Shown here: positions 6,926-14,027 of the stretch, in pieces | How the letters are laid out: each line of letters starts with the position of its first letter | How positions within the stretch are numbered: the first letter of the stretch is position 1 | Source of the DNA: Bacteroidaceae bacterium | GTDB taxonomy: Bacteria; Bacteroidota; Bacteroidia; Bacteroidales; Bacteroidaceae | Assembly: GCA_017558165.1 (NCBI GenBank) | Contig: JAFYWE010000027.1 | Coordinates: forward strand, 1-14,064 | Length of the DNA: 14,064 nt | Direction: 5' to 3' | Program-made: the position numbers and the translations under genes | The notes under the pieces: generated by a model | What the model saw: the letters and a program-made list of their open reading frames with translations, nothing else | The model's database searches: none | What the model was told of the DNA's origin: nothing

Positions 6926-7774
6926 ATGAACGACTATACAAAAGTAAAGTTTGCCGTTACCCCTAACGAGGAGATGGCTACCGACGTATTGGCAGCACTG
7001 CTTGCCGAGATCGGTTTCGAGAGTTTCGTACCCGAGGATGAGGGTATGTCGGCCTATGTCCCACAGGCGCTGTACAACGAGGAGAACATCGCCAACGTGG
7101 TGGCGGAGTTCCCCATCGAGGGATTTGAGATAACATATGATTGCCAGTTCATAGAGGGCGAGGACTGGAACGCGCAGTGGGAGAAGAACTATTTCCAGCC
7201 CATTGTACTGGGCGAGGATTGCGTGATACACAGTACATTCCATACCGATGTGCCCAAGGCACGCTATGACATATTGATTGACCCGAAGATGGCTTTCGGT
7301 ACAGGATACCACCAGACCACATGCCACATGCTGCGCGCGATACTTGCAAGCGACATGAGCGGCAAGAGCGTGCTCGACATGGGTTGTGGCACAGCCCTGC
7401 TTGCCATACTTGCACGCAAGCACGGCGCCGAGAAGGTCGTGGCAATCGACATCGACGAGTTCGCATATGAGAACGCGAAGGAGAATGTGGCGCTGAACGG
7501 CACACCCGACATTGAGGTACGCCTTGGCGGTGCCGATGCGATAAAGGAGAGCGACAGCTTTGACTATGTTATCGCCAACATCAACCGCAACATCCTGTTG
7601 ATGGACATGGTAAACTATGTGCGTTGCATGCACACAGGCTCGCAGATTTTCATCAGCGGCTTCTACACCGAGGACATGGAGGTTCTGAAGGAGGAGGCTG
7701 CACGCCACGGCTTGCGTTACCTTGACTATGCCGAGAACGACAACTGGGCAATGATGAAATTCGTGAAGGAGTAA
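6926..7774 (+). CDS. prmA: Ribosomal protein L11 methyltransferase
   Basis: Cytoplasmic SAM-dependent enzyme that methylates amino groups of ribosomal protein L11. The 282-residue protein is slightly shorter than the E. coli enzyme (about 293). An N-terminal L11-recognition domain (about 1-75) is followed by WNAQWEKNYFQPI (81-93) and FGTGYHQTT (124-132), the Bacteroidota form of the family GTGTHPTT motif. The SAM-binding glycine motif is VLDMGCGTALLAI (149-161), an acidic strand VVAIDIDE covers 171-178, and the catalytic-region motif ANINRNIL covers 217-224. Start ATG 6926 gives the expected N-terminus. The large minus-strand open frame across this gene is a shadow. Downstream, SemiSWEET begins after 62 nt. 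Confidence 0.95.
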   Translation: MNDYTKVKFAVTPNEEMATDVLAALLAEIGFESFVPEDEGMSAYVPQALYNEENIANVVAEFPIEGFEITYDCQFIEGEDWNAQWEKNYFQPIVLGEDCVIHSTFHTDVPKARYDILIDPKMAFGTGYHQTTCHMLRAILASDMSGKSVLDMGCGTALLAILARKHGAEKVVAIDIDEFAYENAKENVALNGTPDIEVRLGGADAIKESDSFDYVIANINRNILLMDMVNYVRCMHTGSQIFISGFYTEDMEVLKEEAARHGLRYLDYAENDNWAMMKFVKE

Positions 7775-7799
7775 GACTCTTTTGCCACGACACCCAACC

Positions 7800-7821
7800 A
7801 TAACAACCCCGCTGTTGTTAT
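7800..7821. other. Stem-loop in the prmA-SemiSWEET gap
   Basis: ATAACAAC (7800-7807) pairs perfectly with GTTGTTAT (7814-7821) around CCCGCT. It lies 25 nt after the prmA stop and 15 nt before the next start. It lacks a T-run on the plus strand, so it is more likely an mRNA processing or stability element than a terminator. Confidence 0.4.
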
Positions 7822-7836
7822 AGAAGAAAAACGACT

Positions 7837-8124
7837 ATGGACCAGGAGACTCTTTACACAATATGCGGGTACGTTGCAAGTGCCGGAATGATTCTGGGTT
7901 ATCTGCCCCAGGCAATAACCACAATACGCACACGCAACACCGACGGCATTGCACTGCCAACGTTCCTGATGATGGCTATTGGCGCATTCGCCTTCATGCT
8001 GCAGGGACTGTTGCACAAGCAGGGCGTGATATGGTCCATGTTCGTGACCAACGCCGTCACCTGCACCTGCAGTTGCATAGTGTTCGTGATAAAGATGCAC
8101 AACGACTACTTCAGGAAAAAATAG
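7837..8124 (+). CDS. SemiSWEET (PQ-loop / MtN3-type) sugar transporter
   Basis: A small inner-membrane protein with three membrane spans (about residues 7-27, 40-58 and 65-86) that forms a dimer to carry sugars such as glucose or sucrose in characterised relatives. The 95-residue length is exactly typical for bacterial SemiSWEETs. The PQ motif is Pro24-Gln25 in GYLPQAITTI, followed by the charged loop RTRNTDGI and a conserved asparagine in the third span (Asn72 in VTNAV). The real substrate is unknown. Its TAG stop is followed, in the same frame, by a relic of a sulfatase C-terminus, which suggests that a deletion brought the gene to its present position. Confidence 0.88.
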   Translation: MDQETLYTICGYVASAGMILGYLPQAITTIRTRNTDGIALPTFLMMAIGAFAFMLQGLLHKQGVIWSMFVTNAVTCTCSCIVFVIKMHNDYFRKK

Positions 8125-8316
8125 GCATACAAGGCCAGGAAACTTGTCGTGCAGAACGGCACATGCTACCTCTATGACCTTGTGAGCGATACACACGAGG
8201 ACAACAACCTTGCATCGAAGTACCCTGAGATTGTAAAGGAGATGAAGGCCATCATCAAGCGCGAGCACACATCAAGTTCAATAACACAGTTCAACAGCAT
8301 CACATTGCCGAACTGA
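8125..8316 (+). pseudogene. Remnant of an arylsulfatase C-terminus
   Basis: From 8125 to the TGA at 8314-8316, 63 uninterrupted codons encode a peptide with the classic end of Bacteroidota sulfatases: RKLVVQNG, then CYLYDLVSDTHEDNNLASKY and PEIVKEMKAII. The LYDL-xxD-xxE-xNLA pattern is the conserved C-terminal subdomain of the family. No start codon, no formylglycine motif and no catalytic domain are present; the fragment follows directly after the SemiSWEET stop codon. It is therefore a 3' relic left after deletion of the rest of a sulfatase gene, which fits with a glycan-degrading past of the locus. The family call rests on motif recognition only. Confidence 0.7.
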
Positions 8317-8325
8317 TTCTTACAC

Positions 8326-8367
8326 ATACAGCAAAAGAGCCGGCATTGCCCGGCTCTTTTGCTGTAT
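8326..8367. terminator. Strong bidirectional intrinsic terminator
   Basis: An 18-bp perfect stem (8326-8343 with 8350-8367) with loop CATTGC, built as AAAAGAGCCGG / CCGGCTCTTTT so that both strands have T-rich descending arms. It lies between the convergent SemiSWEET/sulfatase-relic region and the SGNH hydrolase gene. Confidence 0.85.
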
Positions 8368-8391
8368 ATATACCCGATGTGACACCAGCCG

Positions 8392-9141
8392 TCACACCCA
8401 TCCGCAGACAAGACTGGAGTTCATACCATAACTCCCGTTACCATTGATATTTCCGACAATGGAGTCTGCTATCAATTCATGGCCATAGGCATTGGGGTGT
8501 ATGCCGTCACTGCACATAAGCAACATGGAATCCCCGTCATATTTCTCGAAAGGAGTGGTAATGTCTATTATAGGCGTGTGCGTAAATTCCGATATCTCGA
8601 ACAAGACCCTATTGTAGGTCTCATGCCAGCGGGTGATGATGTTTACATCCCCACCGATACCCTCAAGCCACCTCAATACGTTCGATTTCTGCTCATCATT
8701 CATGAAACGGCTGATAAATGAGAAATAAGCGTTTGAATCGACAGGAGGCAAAGAGAGAATTACTGGTCTGGAGCCTAATTTACGTACTCTTTCAATAAGT
8801 GAGACAAACTGTTCCTTGAAGGAGTCGAGCACAGTCTTGGGAGTGTGGTCCGATGCCGGTTCATCGGCAATCATCTTCCAGTTGAAATCACAATCATTGC
8901 CGCCGAACTCAAGGAATGTCACATCGGCCGCGGAAATCTCAGAAGAGTGACGGTCGATCACGCTGTGACCGAACTCTATAGTACATCCGAATTTAGCGTA
9001 GTTCTTTACACACAAATTAAGCCTGTCACTGATAATATCAATAAAGGAACCCTTTAGTACCGAATACCTGTTTTCATTATTCAACACGACTCCCCTGGTC
9101 AAGGAGTCACCCAATGCCGCAATATTAATTCTTTTCATCAT
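8392..9141 (-). CDS. SGNH/GDSL-family hydrolase
   Basis: An esterase or lipase-like hydrolase of unknown substrate. The 249-residue protein has all four SGNH blocks: GDSL with nucleophile Ser13 (residues 11-14), Gly52 in block II, GGND with Asn82 (80-83), and the DGIHPN block with Asp212 and His215. No signal peptide or membrane span is seen, so it is probably cytoplasmic. The frame extends to a TTG at 9165, but that codon overlaps the -7 promoter box (9163-9170), so ATG 9141 (or the next ATG at 9138) is the start, with a leader of roughly 15 nt. It is divergent from the LytTR regulator gene, with 171 bp between start codons, and ends just before the shared terminator at 8326-8367. Confidence 0.85.
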   Translation of the reverse strand: MMKRINIAALGDSLTRGVVLNNENRYSVLKGSFIDIISDRLNLCVKNYAKFGCTIEFGHSVIDRHSSEISAADVTFLEFGGNDCDFNWKMIADEPASDHTPKTVLDSFKEQFVSLIERVRKLGSRPVILSLPPVDSNAYFSFISRFMNDEQKSNVLRWLEGIGGDVNIITRWHETYNRVLFEISEFTHTPIIDITTPFEKYDGDSMLLMCSDGIHPNAYGHELIADSIVGNINGNGSYGMNSSLVCGWV

Positions 9142-9162
9142 ATATGTTTTTTGTTCCGGCGG

Positions 9163-9194
9163 CAAAGTTACGTCATGTCCGTAACGTCAGGAAA
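9163..9194 (-). promoter_or_regulatory. Promoter of the SGNH hydrolase gene
   Basis: On the minus strand TAACTTTG (9163-9170) matches the Bacteroidota -7 consensus TAnnTTTG perfectly. A T-rich TTTC (9191-9194) lies 20 nt upstream as the -33 box. Transcription would start near 9156. Confidence 0.65.
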
Positions 9195-9203
9195 AAACAG
9201 TTA

Positions 9204-9265
9204 TAGGGACAAGCGTTTTGTTAAATTTTAGCAACATACAGGGATTAAATGCTGTTTTTAGGGAC
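9204..9265 (+). promoter_or_regulatory. Pair of TAGGGAC direct repeats in the divergent promoter region
   Basis: TAGGGAC occurs at 9204-9210 and 9259-9265, each followed within a few bases by a GTTTTG or GTTTGA string. Placement between two divergent promoters suggests operators, possibly for the LytTR protein itself, but the spacing (55 bp) is larger than usual for LytTR sites. Confidence 0.25.
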
Positions 9266-9290
9266 GTTTGACATATTTTTCGTACCTTTG
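9257..9290 (+). promoter_or_regulatory. Promoter of the LytTR regulator gene
   Basis: TACCTTTG (9283-9290) is a perfect -7 box; only a weak TTTA/TTAG -33 element (about 9257-9261) lies at the proper distance. Transcription should start about 9297, which rules out start codons further upstream than 9313. Confidence 0.6.
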
Positions 9291-9312
9291 TCCCAACAGA
9301 AGCGGTACAAAC

Positions 9313-10116
9313 ATGAGTGCACATAACAAGATAACGGAAGGGATTCAGGTCATTGTCCACACACTGATAATCTCGCTGTTCTTTCTCTTTTTCATTACCT
9401 TCTACAAGCCGTACAACATACACACACTCCTTAATATGGAGCATGCCGGCTTTACTTTCAATGCGACAATACTTTTCTGCATTGTACTGGTCTCTACTTT
9501 CATCACACGAGGATGCCTGTACCTGACCGGCAGGAAAAAGAGAATCTCCACACAGGTGTATTTCACCTGGTGCTTTGCAGAGATGATAATAGTTGCCCTA
9601 TTCTCATCGCTGTACATCACGCTGATGCTGCAGGAATCGGTTTCGTTCTTTGAAGTGGCCGGCACATCCATAATACTGATAGTCTCTACACTCATCTATC
9701 CATACACATTTCTGTGGCTGAAACATGAGATCAGCACAAGGAACATACTGATGGACAATACCCCGGACGAGAATTCACTCATACGATTCTATGATGAATA
9801 CAAGAAACTACGTCTTGTCATAGCACGTGAAGCCGTGATGTTCATAAAATCGGAAGAGAATTATGTCCACATATACTATCTTGACCAGGAGAAGAACAGG
9901 AAATTCACATTACGTTCATCGATGAAAGCCCTGGAAGGAACTCTTACAAAACGTGGGCTCGTGCGTTGTCATAGGTCATATTTCATCAACCCGGCCTACA
10001 TAAAGATAGTACACAAGAACAGCGCTGGGATAATTGTGGCAGAGCTTAACCGCCCTGACTGCGACACGATACCGATATCACGCAAATATCAGGACGTCAT
10101 AACCAAACTGATATGA
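9313..10116 (+). CDS. Membrane-anchored LytTR-type transcriptional regulator
   Basis: A DNA-binding regulator held in the inner membrane. The 267-residue protein has four membrane spans (about 11-31, 50-70, 84-106 and 115-136), a linker, and a C-terminal LytTR domain (about 166-267) with FIKSEENYVHIYYL (177-190), RSSMKALE (201-208), RCHRSYFINPAYI (218-230) and IPISRKY (253-259). No receiver domain or histidine kinase is adjacent, so this is the TM-LytTR architecture in which the membrane part probably senses a signal or a membrane partner; the signal is unknown. The open frame begins at 9268, but the -7 box at 9283-9290 lies downstream of that codon, so the ATG at 9313 is chosen. It is divergent from the SGNH hydrolase gene. 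Confidence 0.9.
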   Translation: MSAHNKITEGIQVIVHTLIISLFFLFFITFYKPYNIHTLLNMEHAGFTFNATILFCIVLVSTFITRGCLYLTGRKKRISTQVYFTWCFAEMIIVALFSSLYITLMLQESVSFFEVAGTSIILIVSTLIYPYTFLWLKHEISTRNILMDNTPDENSLIRFYDEYKKLRLVIAREAVMFIKSEENYVHIYYLDQEKNRKFTLRSSMKALEGTLTKRGLVRCHRSYFINPAYIKIVHKNSAGIIVAELNRPDCDTIPISRKYQDVITKLI

Positions 10117-10138
10117 TATGTATAAGGTGAAAGATGAC

Positions 10139-10185
10139 ATTCAACATTAAAGGCGGGCCCAATGGGCTCGCCTTTAATGTTGAAT
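10139..10185. terminator. Long bidirectional terminator hairpin
   Basis: A 22-bp stem (10139-10160 with 10164-10185) with one G-T wobble and an AAT loop separates two convergent genes (LytTR regulator and radical SAM). The GC core GGCGGGCCC sits on AT-rich outer arms that provide T-rich tracts (CCTTTAATGTT) for both directions. Confidence 0.8.
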
Positions 10186-10197
10186 ATTGCATAGATA

Positions 10198-11037
10198 TCA
10201 TTTTCTGAATCTCTTCGTTACGGCCATATAACCGCAACGGCGGCATAGCGGTTCAACGGCCTCGTGACGCGTAAAGCCGTCATACATGGCCTTTGCACGC
10301 GGCGAGGAGAGTATCTCATCAAGCGATTGCTCAAAGAGGTTGCCAAGGGGGATATCACCGTTGTGGTCAAGACAGCATGGTACGACGGTACCATCGCAGA
10401 GCACACCGATCTGGTTGCGCAGGGCGTAACAGAAAGCCTCTTCACAGGCATACTCCTGACCATTGCTGTCAGGCCACTCGAACATGCGGTCATACTCTAG
10501 ATACACATTGTCGGTCAGGCGCCAGCCATAGTAACGCTCGCTCCACGGACGTGGCAGATGCTGTGCCACAAGATCTACCAGGCGTTCATTGGTGCTGTCA
10601 TAACCACCCTGGTTCCACAGACGCAACACGACCACTACCCCACGCGCTGCAGCCTCCTTGGTAAAGCGCATGACACTGTCCACATACCCCTCAAGGTTAT
10701 CTTTGGCATTGCCCTCGTGCGAATGCAGTGATATCTGCACCTTATGCGGGGCGGCCTCTATCACGGCCTGTGCCTTGTCAAGAAGCGTTCCGTTTGTGGT
10801 CAGCACGGGTATGAATCCCTTTTCACGTGCCACAGCAATGAAATGTGGCAGGTGTTTATGAAGGAACGGCTCACCCATAAGATGGAAATAGAGGAACTTC
10901 ACCTCACCGCGCAAGCGTTCGGTAAGACGGTCAAATTCCTCGGGCGTGAGAGTGCGCTTGACACGCTCTGTCTTAGGACAGAAGATGCAGTCAAGATTGC
11001 AGATGTTCGTGATTTCAAGATAACAACGGGTAATCAT
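10198..11037 (-). CDS. Radical SAM protein with SPASM domain
   Basis: An iron-sulfur enzyme that generates a radical from SAM; SPASM members carry auxiliary clusters and often modify peptides or proteins, or cap other substrates. Counting from ATG 11037, the CxxxCxxC cluster motif is C13-C17-C20 in CNLDCIFC, the GEP motif is at 55-57, and the SPASM region has cysteines 198, 203, 214, 221, 222, 265 and 268 (VVPCCLDHNGDIPLGN and PLCRRCGY). Length is 279 residues. The frame extends upstream only to a TTG at 11049, so ATG 11037 is preferred. It lies 23 nt after the DUF3108 gene and is the last gene of the sppA operon. No small precursor peptide gene was seen next to it, so a RiPP role is unsupported; the substrate is unknown. 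Confidence 0.88.
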   Translation of the reverse strand: MITRCYLEITNICNLDCIFCPKTERVKRTLTPEEFDRLTERLRGEVKFLYFHLMGEPFLHKHLPHFIAVAREKGFIPVLTTNGTLLDKAQAVIEAAPHKVQISLHSHEGNAKDNLEGYVDSVMRFTKEAAARGVVVVLRLWNQGGYDSTNERLVDLVAQHLPRPWSERYYGWRLTDNVYLEYDRMFEWPDSNGQEYACEEAFCYALRNQIGVLCDGTVVPCCLDHNGDIPLGNLFEQSLDEILSSPRAKAMYDGFTRHEAVEPLCRRCGYMAVTKRFRK

Positions 11038-11060
11038 GGAATGACTCAATGTTTAATGAA

Positions 11061-11876
11061 TTACTTGACTACCGACGTAACAGGGTACAGAACACCGTCC
11101 ATATGATAAAGACGGGACTTCGCCGAACCGAAATTGAGCACAAGGTCAAGCAGGATGGGCAGATGGTTTCCGTCATCGGTAACGTGGAAGTTCACTATCT
11201 CCTCCTCTTCACCGTCCTCCTCGGTTATCAAGGAGACACGGAAGCAGTCATACTCCTTCCCCTCATCGGACTTAGTGCGTTTCTTTCCACGGTAGACAAG
11301 ATGCTGCTGCTCGATGCGCTTGCCAGACGCAACAGGAAACGTGAGGCGTGTTCCCGGCTTCAGCGACGTGAAATCAAGCGTACGGGCATAGGCAAGCAGG
11401 CTCATCATGTCATATATGGGCCCGTCAACCACCTCCTCCTTATATTTGGGTTCCTCGTCATTATAACGATAATACTGCGATACATTGACCTTTGAGTCAT
11501 CGAGATACCTGTACCATACCTGATTCAGACGGTACTTCTTGCCCTCGACCGATGCCTTGCGGAAATAGAGAGGCTTGCAGTCATCGGTAAAGACGGTCAT
11601 GAGCGTGTCTCTCATACGGAAGAACGAATCGGCACGTTTGTTTGTTGTGCTGAGCAGCTTCATGCACTTGGCCTTCTGCCCATTGTACAAGGTGTCGGTA
11701 ATCGTAAGCTTTGCATCACCCACCTTCACCCATATGAAGTTCCAGTTGAAATATAAATTACATTTCAAGGTCTCACCGGCCTTGAAGGCTGGTGCCTGCT
11801 TCAGGTTCTGTGCAGAGAGTGACACGGCACTGAAAACGAACAAGAACAGGAATATTGTCTTTATCAAGCGATTCAT
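11061..11876 (-). CDS. Secreted DUF3108-family protein
   Basis: An exported protein of unknown function, 271 residues. The N-terminus is a classical signal peptide (K6, then a hydrophobic core to about residue 20, with cleavage probable near Ala22-Gln23), giving a periplasmic or outer-membrane-associated location. The mature part is beta-rich with features of DUF3108: FKAGETLKCNLYFNW (31-45), KVGDAKLTI (51-59), and a later GPIYDMMSLLAYAR segment. No catalytic motif is recognised. It sits between sppA (61 nt upstream) and the radical SAM gene (23 nt downstream), all on the minus strand. The sppA gap holds a small GCCG-TTGA-CGGC hairpin (minus strand) and an A-run just before the start codon. 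The family call is from motif memory. Confidence 0.8.
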   Translation of the reverse strand: MNRLIKTIFLFLFVFSAVSLSAQNLKQAPAFKAGETLKCNLYFNWNFIWVKVGDAKLTITDTLYNGQKAKCMKLLSTTNKRADSFFRMRDTLMTVFTDDCKPLYFRKASVEGKKYRLNQVWYRYLDDSKVNVSQYYRYNDEEPKYKEEVVDGPIYDMMSLLAYARTLDFTSLKPGTRLTFPVASGKRIEQQHLVYRGKKRTKSDEGKEYDCFRVSLITEEDGEEEEIVNFHVTDDGNHLPILLDLVLNFGSAKSRLYHMDGVLYPVTSVVK

Positions 11877-11937
11877 AATACTTTTTTAATGCCGTCAACG
11901 GCAATTCACATGCGACAAGTCATCCAAGCATGGAGAC

Positions 11938-13701
11938 TTATCTGATATTCAGTTCAAAAGGCATACGCGCCTGCACAGGGTGGCAATTCCGGATGTTACG
12001 TATGAACCTTACACTCCTGTAATAATCACCCAAAGTCTTCTGCGCCATAGTCTCAAGATACTCACCCTTATCCTCGTCAAGAAGCTTTGTCATGAAATCA
12101 CTCTCGGCCGGATATGAAACCACCTCATATTCCTCAACCTCGGCCAGCAGAGCAGCAATGTCAATAGCCTTGTCAAGGTCACCGATTTCATCGACAAGAC
12201 CAAGCTCCACAGCCTTGCTACCGGTCCAAACGCGGCCCTGACCAATCTTGTCAATATCCTCGACACTCATGCCACGGCCGTCGGCACAACGTTTGAGAAA
12301 GAGTTTGTAACCCTCCTCTATATATTCCTGCATGATAGCCTTCTCGGCGTCGTTGAAAGGACGTGTGAGCGTACCCATATCGGCAAGCTTATTGGTCTTT
12401 ACTAAATCGAACTCGAGGCCAAGCTTGTCATTCAGCAGTTTCTCAACCGAAGGTATCATGCCGAAGATACCGATAGAGCCGGTAAGGGTGGTACTGTTAG
12501 CCACAATGCGGTCAGCCGCACATGAGATATAATAACCGCCCGACGCCGCATAGTCGCCCATTGAGACAACGACAGGCTTGACAGCCTTGAGCAGACACAC
12601 CTCGCGCCATATCTGCTCCGATCCGTAGGCGCTGCCACCGGGAGAGTTCACACGCAGCACTACAGCCTTCACGCTCTCATCCTCACGCAGTTCGCGCAGT
12701 TCCTTGGTGACCTTCTCTGAGTTAATACCCTCATCGGCTGAAGTCGAGCTGTCAATCTCACCGAAAGCATAGTATACGGCAACCTTACTGTCGTAAAGGT
12801 CGGCAAGAATGCCCTCAGCTTTCAAGTTCTCCTTGATATCCTTGACCCTCACAAGAGAAAGTTTGTCATCAGTCCCCACACCAGTAAGGCTCTTGAGATA
12901 ATCAAGCACGCCATCCTTGTAGAGGAGCGTATCTGCAAGGCCACACTCAACATACTCACGTGCCTGGCGCAAATCCATAGACCTGTCGGCATACTCATTG
13001 AGTTTATCAACCGAGATACCGCGTGATGCCGACACGGCAGCAATCATATCCCCCCATACAGAGTTCATGTACTCAGTAACCTGCTCACGGTTGGCATCGC
13101 TCATCTCGGTAGCGATGAAAGGCTCCACGGCCGACTTGTATGTACCCACCTTGAATATCTGCATCTCTATGCCCAACTTCTCAAGCACATTGGTAAAGAA
13201 GATAGGCTGCGACGAAAGTCCGTGCCATGCAATGCTGCCCGACGGGTTCACAATGACCTTGTCGGCAACAGAGGCAAGGTAGTACATTCCCTGCGAGTAC
13301 TGGTCGCCGTAGGCAACCACGAACTTACCGCTCTCCTTGAACGTAGCAAGCTCACCGCGTATCTCCTCAAGCGAAGCTGCCTCGGCCTCCATCATTCCGG
13401 CCTGCAGATATATACCTTTGATATTCTTATCCACCATGGCCTTCTTTATTGATGCCAGGATATCATCAAGGCCATATGTCTGGAAGGCGTCGCCCATGAC
13501 TGATGCGAAAGGCATCTCCTGGGCACGCTCCTCAAGCACGCCTTCAAGGTCAAGGAAAAGCACAGAATTCTCCTTTATTACACTGCCGTTTTCCGATGAC
13601 ACGGCACTTACAAGAGATACAATTCCAAAGATGGGCAACATGACACCAACAACAACGATACTTACCGTACAGGCAAGCACAACCTTAAAGAAATCTTTCA
13701 T
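11938..13701 (-). CDS. sppA: Signal peptide peptidase SppA, 67-kDa type
   Basis: An inner-membrane serine protease that degrades leftover signal peptides after secretion. The 587-residue protein has one N-terminal membrane anchor (about 8-34) and two tandem crotonase-like S49 domains facing the periplasm. The catalytic lysine is probably Lys189 in FKVGTYKSAVEPF (183-195), and the nucleophile Ser387 in GDYAASGGYYIS (382-393), matching the Ser-Lys dyad of E. coli SppA. PGGSAYGSE lies at 354-362 and LTGSIGIFG just after the nucleophile. Length agrees with the long form. It is the first gene of a minus-strand operon with the DUF3108 and radical SAM genes. Start ATG 13701 gives a good anchor; a promoter with a perfect -7 box lies at 13763. 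Confidence 0.95.
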   Translation of the reverse strand: MKDFFKVVLACTVSIVVVGVMLPIFGIVSLVSAVSSENGSVIKENSVLFLDLEGVLEERAQEMPFASVMGDAFQTYGLDDILASIKKAMVDKNIKGIYLQAGMMEAEAASLEEIRGELATFKESGKFVVAYGDQYSQGMYYLASVADKVIVNPSGSIAWHGLSSQPIFFTNVLEKLGIEMQIFKVGTYKSAVEPFIATEMSDANREQVTEYMNSVWGDMIAAVSASRGISVDKLNEYADRSMDLRQAREYVECGLADTLLYKDGVLDYLKSLTGVGTDDKLSLVRVKDIKENLKAEGILADLYDSKVAVYYAFGEIDSSTSADEGINSEKVTKELRELREDESVKAVVLRVNSPGGSAYGSEQIWREVCLLKAVKPVVVSMGDYAASGGYYISCAADRIVANSTTLTGSIGIFGMIPSVEKLLNDKLGLEFDLVKTNKLADMGTLTRPFNDAEKAIMQEYIEEGYKLFLKRCADGRGMSVEDIDKIGQGRVWTGSKAVELGLVDEIGDLDKAIDIAALLAEVEEYEVVSYPAESDFMTKLLDEDKGEYLETMAQKTLGDYYRSVRFIRNIRNCHPVQARMPFELNIR

Positions 13702-13762
13702 TATAATCTGTTTTTACTTGTCATTACAATACTCGCGGGCATGTAACCCCATTGTTATAACG

Positions 13763-13795
13763 CAAAATTAATAAAACATTGTATTATTCAAGAAA
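13763..13795 (-). promoter_or_regulatory. Promoter of the sppA operon
   Basis: On the minus strand TAATTTTG (13763-13770) fits the Bacteroidota -7 consensus exactly. A -33 element may be CTTG (13789-13792, 18-nt spacer) or TTTC (13792-13795, 21-nt spacer). The predicted leader is about 55 nt. Confidence 0.6.
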
Positions 13796-13805
13796 GAAAC
13801 TGTAT

Positions 13806-13842
13806 AAAAAACCGGACAGCTAGCGATACAGACATCTGGTCC
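13806..13842 (-). terminator. Terminator-like hairpin with T6 run
   Basis: On the minus strand GGA-c-CAG (13842-13836) pairs with CTGTCC (13819-13814) with one bulged base, followed by CGG or GG and six T (13811-13806). It would end transcripts coming from the tandem-repeat region to the right, before the sppA promoter. Confidence 0.5.
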
Positions 13843-13907
13843 TGCCGAAAGGAGCCTTAGCATTAGCTAAACTCCTTCTTATAAAAGTAATGGTAGTATT
13901 CTACCAG

Positions 13908-13944
13908 AAACGTTTGCAGTACCATCGGCCCGCTGCAGACAAGG
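13908..13944. repeat. 37-nt repeat core, copy 1
   Basis: It matches the copy at 14028-14064 at 36 of 37 positions (C against T at the GCTGCAG/GCTGTAG site). It includes the AAACGTTT palindrome. On the minus strand, CAGCG and CCGATGGTACTGC separated by GG recall the CAGCGCCGATGGTACTGC segment of Bacteroidota 5S rRNA. Confidence 0.85.
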
Positions 13945-14027
13945 GGGATTAACGGCATACAACAAAGAAAAGAGAGCCTCGGTATTAACCGAAATTCCTT
14001 CATAAAGTGTCAATAAGCAATCCACAC

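Noticed and set aside
6893..7801. Long minus-strand open frame of 302 codons
   Set aside because: It lies wholly over prmA, which has clear family motifs on the plus strand; the minus frame has a low-complexity Val/His/Cys-rich composition typical of an antisense shadow.
7800..7821. Terminator between prmA and SemiSWEET
   Set aside because: AT-rich stem followed by an A-rich, not T-rich, sequence on the coding strand.
7837..8316. SemiSWEET-sulfatase fusion by read-through of TAG
   Set aside because: The SemiSWEET is already full length for its family, and no evidence of stop-codon recoding is visible; a deletion relic is simpler.
9268..9312. Upstream start of the LytTR gene at 9268
   Set aside because: It lies upstream of the perfect -7 box at 9283-9290, so the codon would not be in the transcript.
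10198..11876. RiPP biosynthetic locus around the radical SAM/SPASM gene
   Set aside because: No small precursor ORF, leader peptide or exporter is adjacent; the neighbour is a 271-residue secreted DUF3108 protein.
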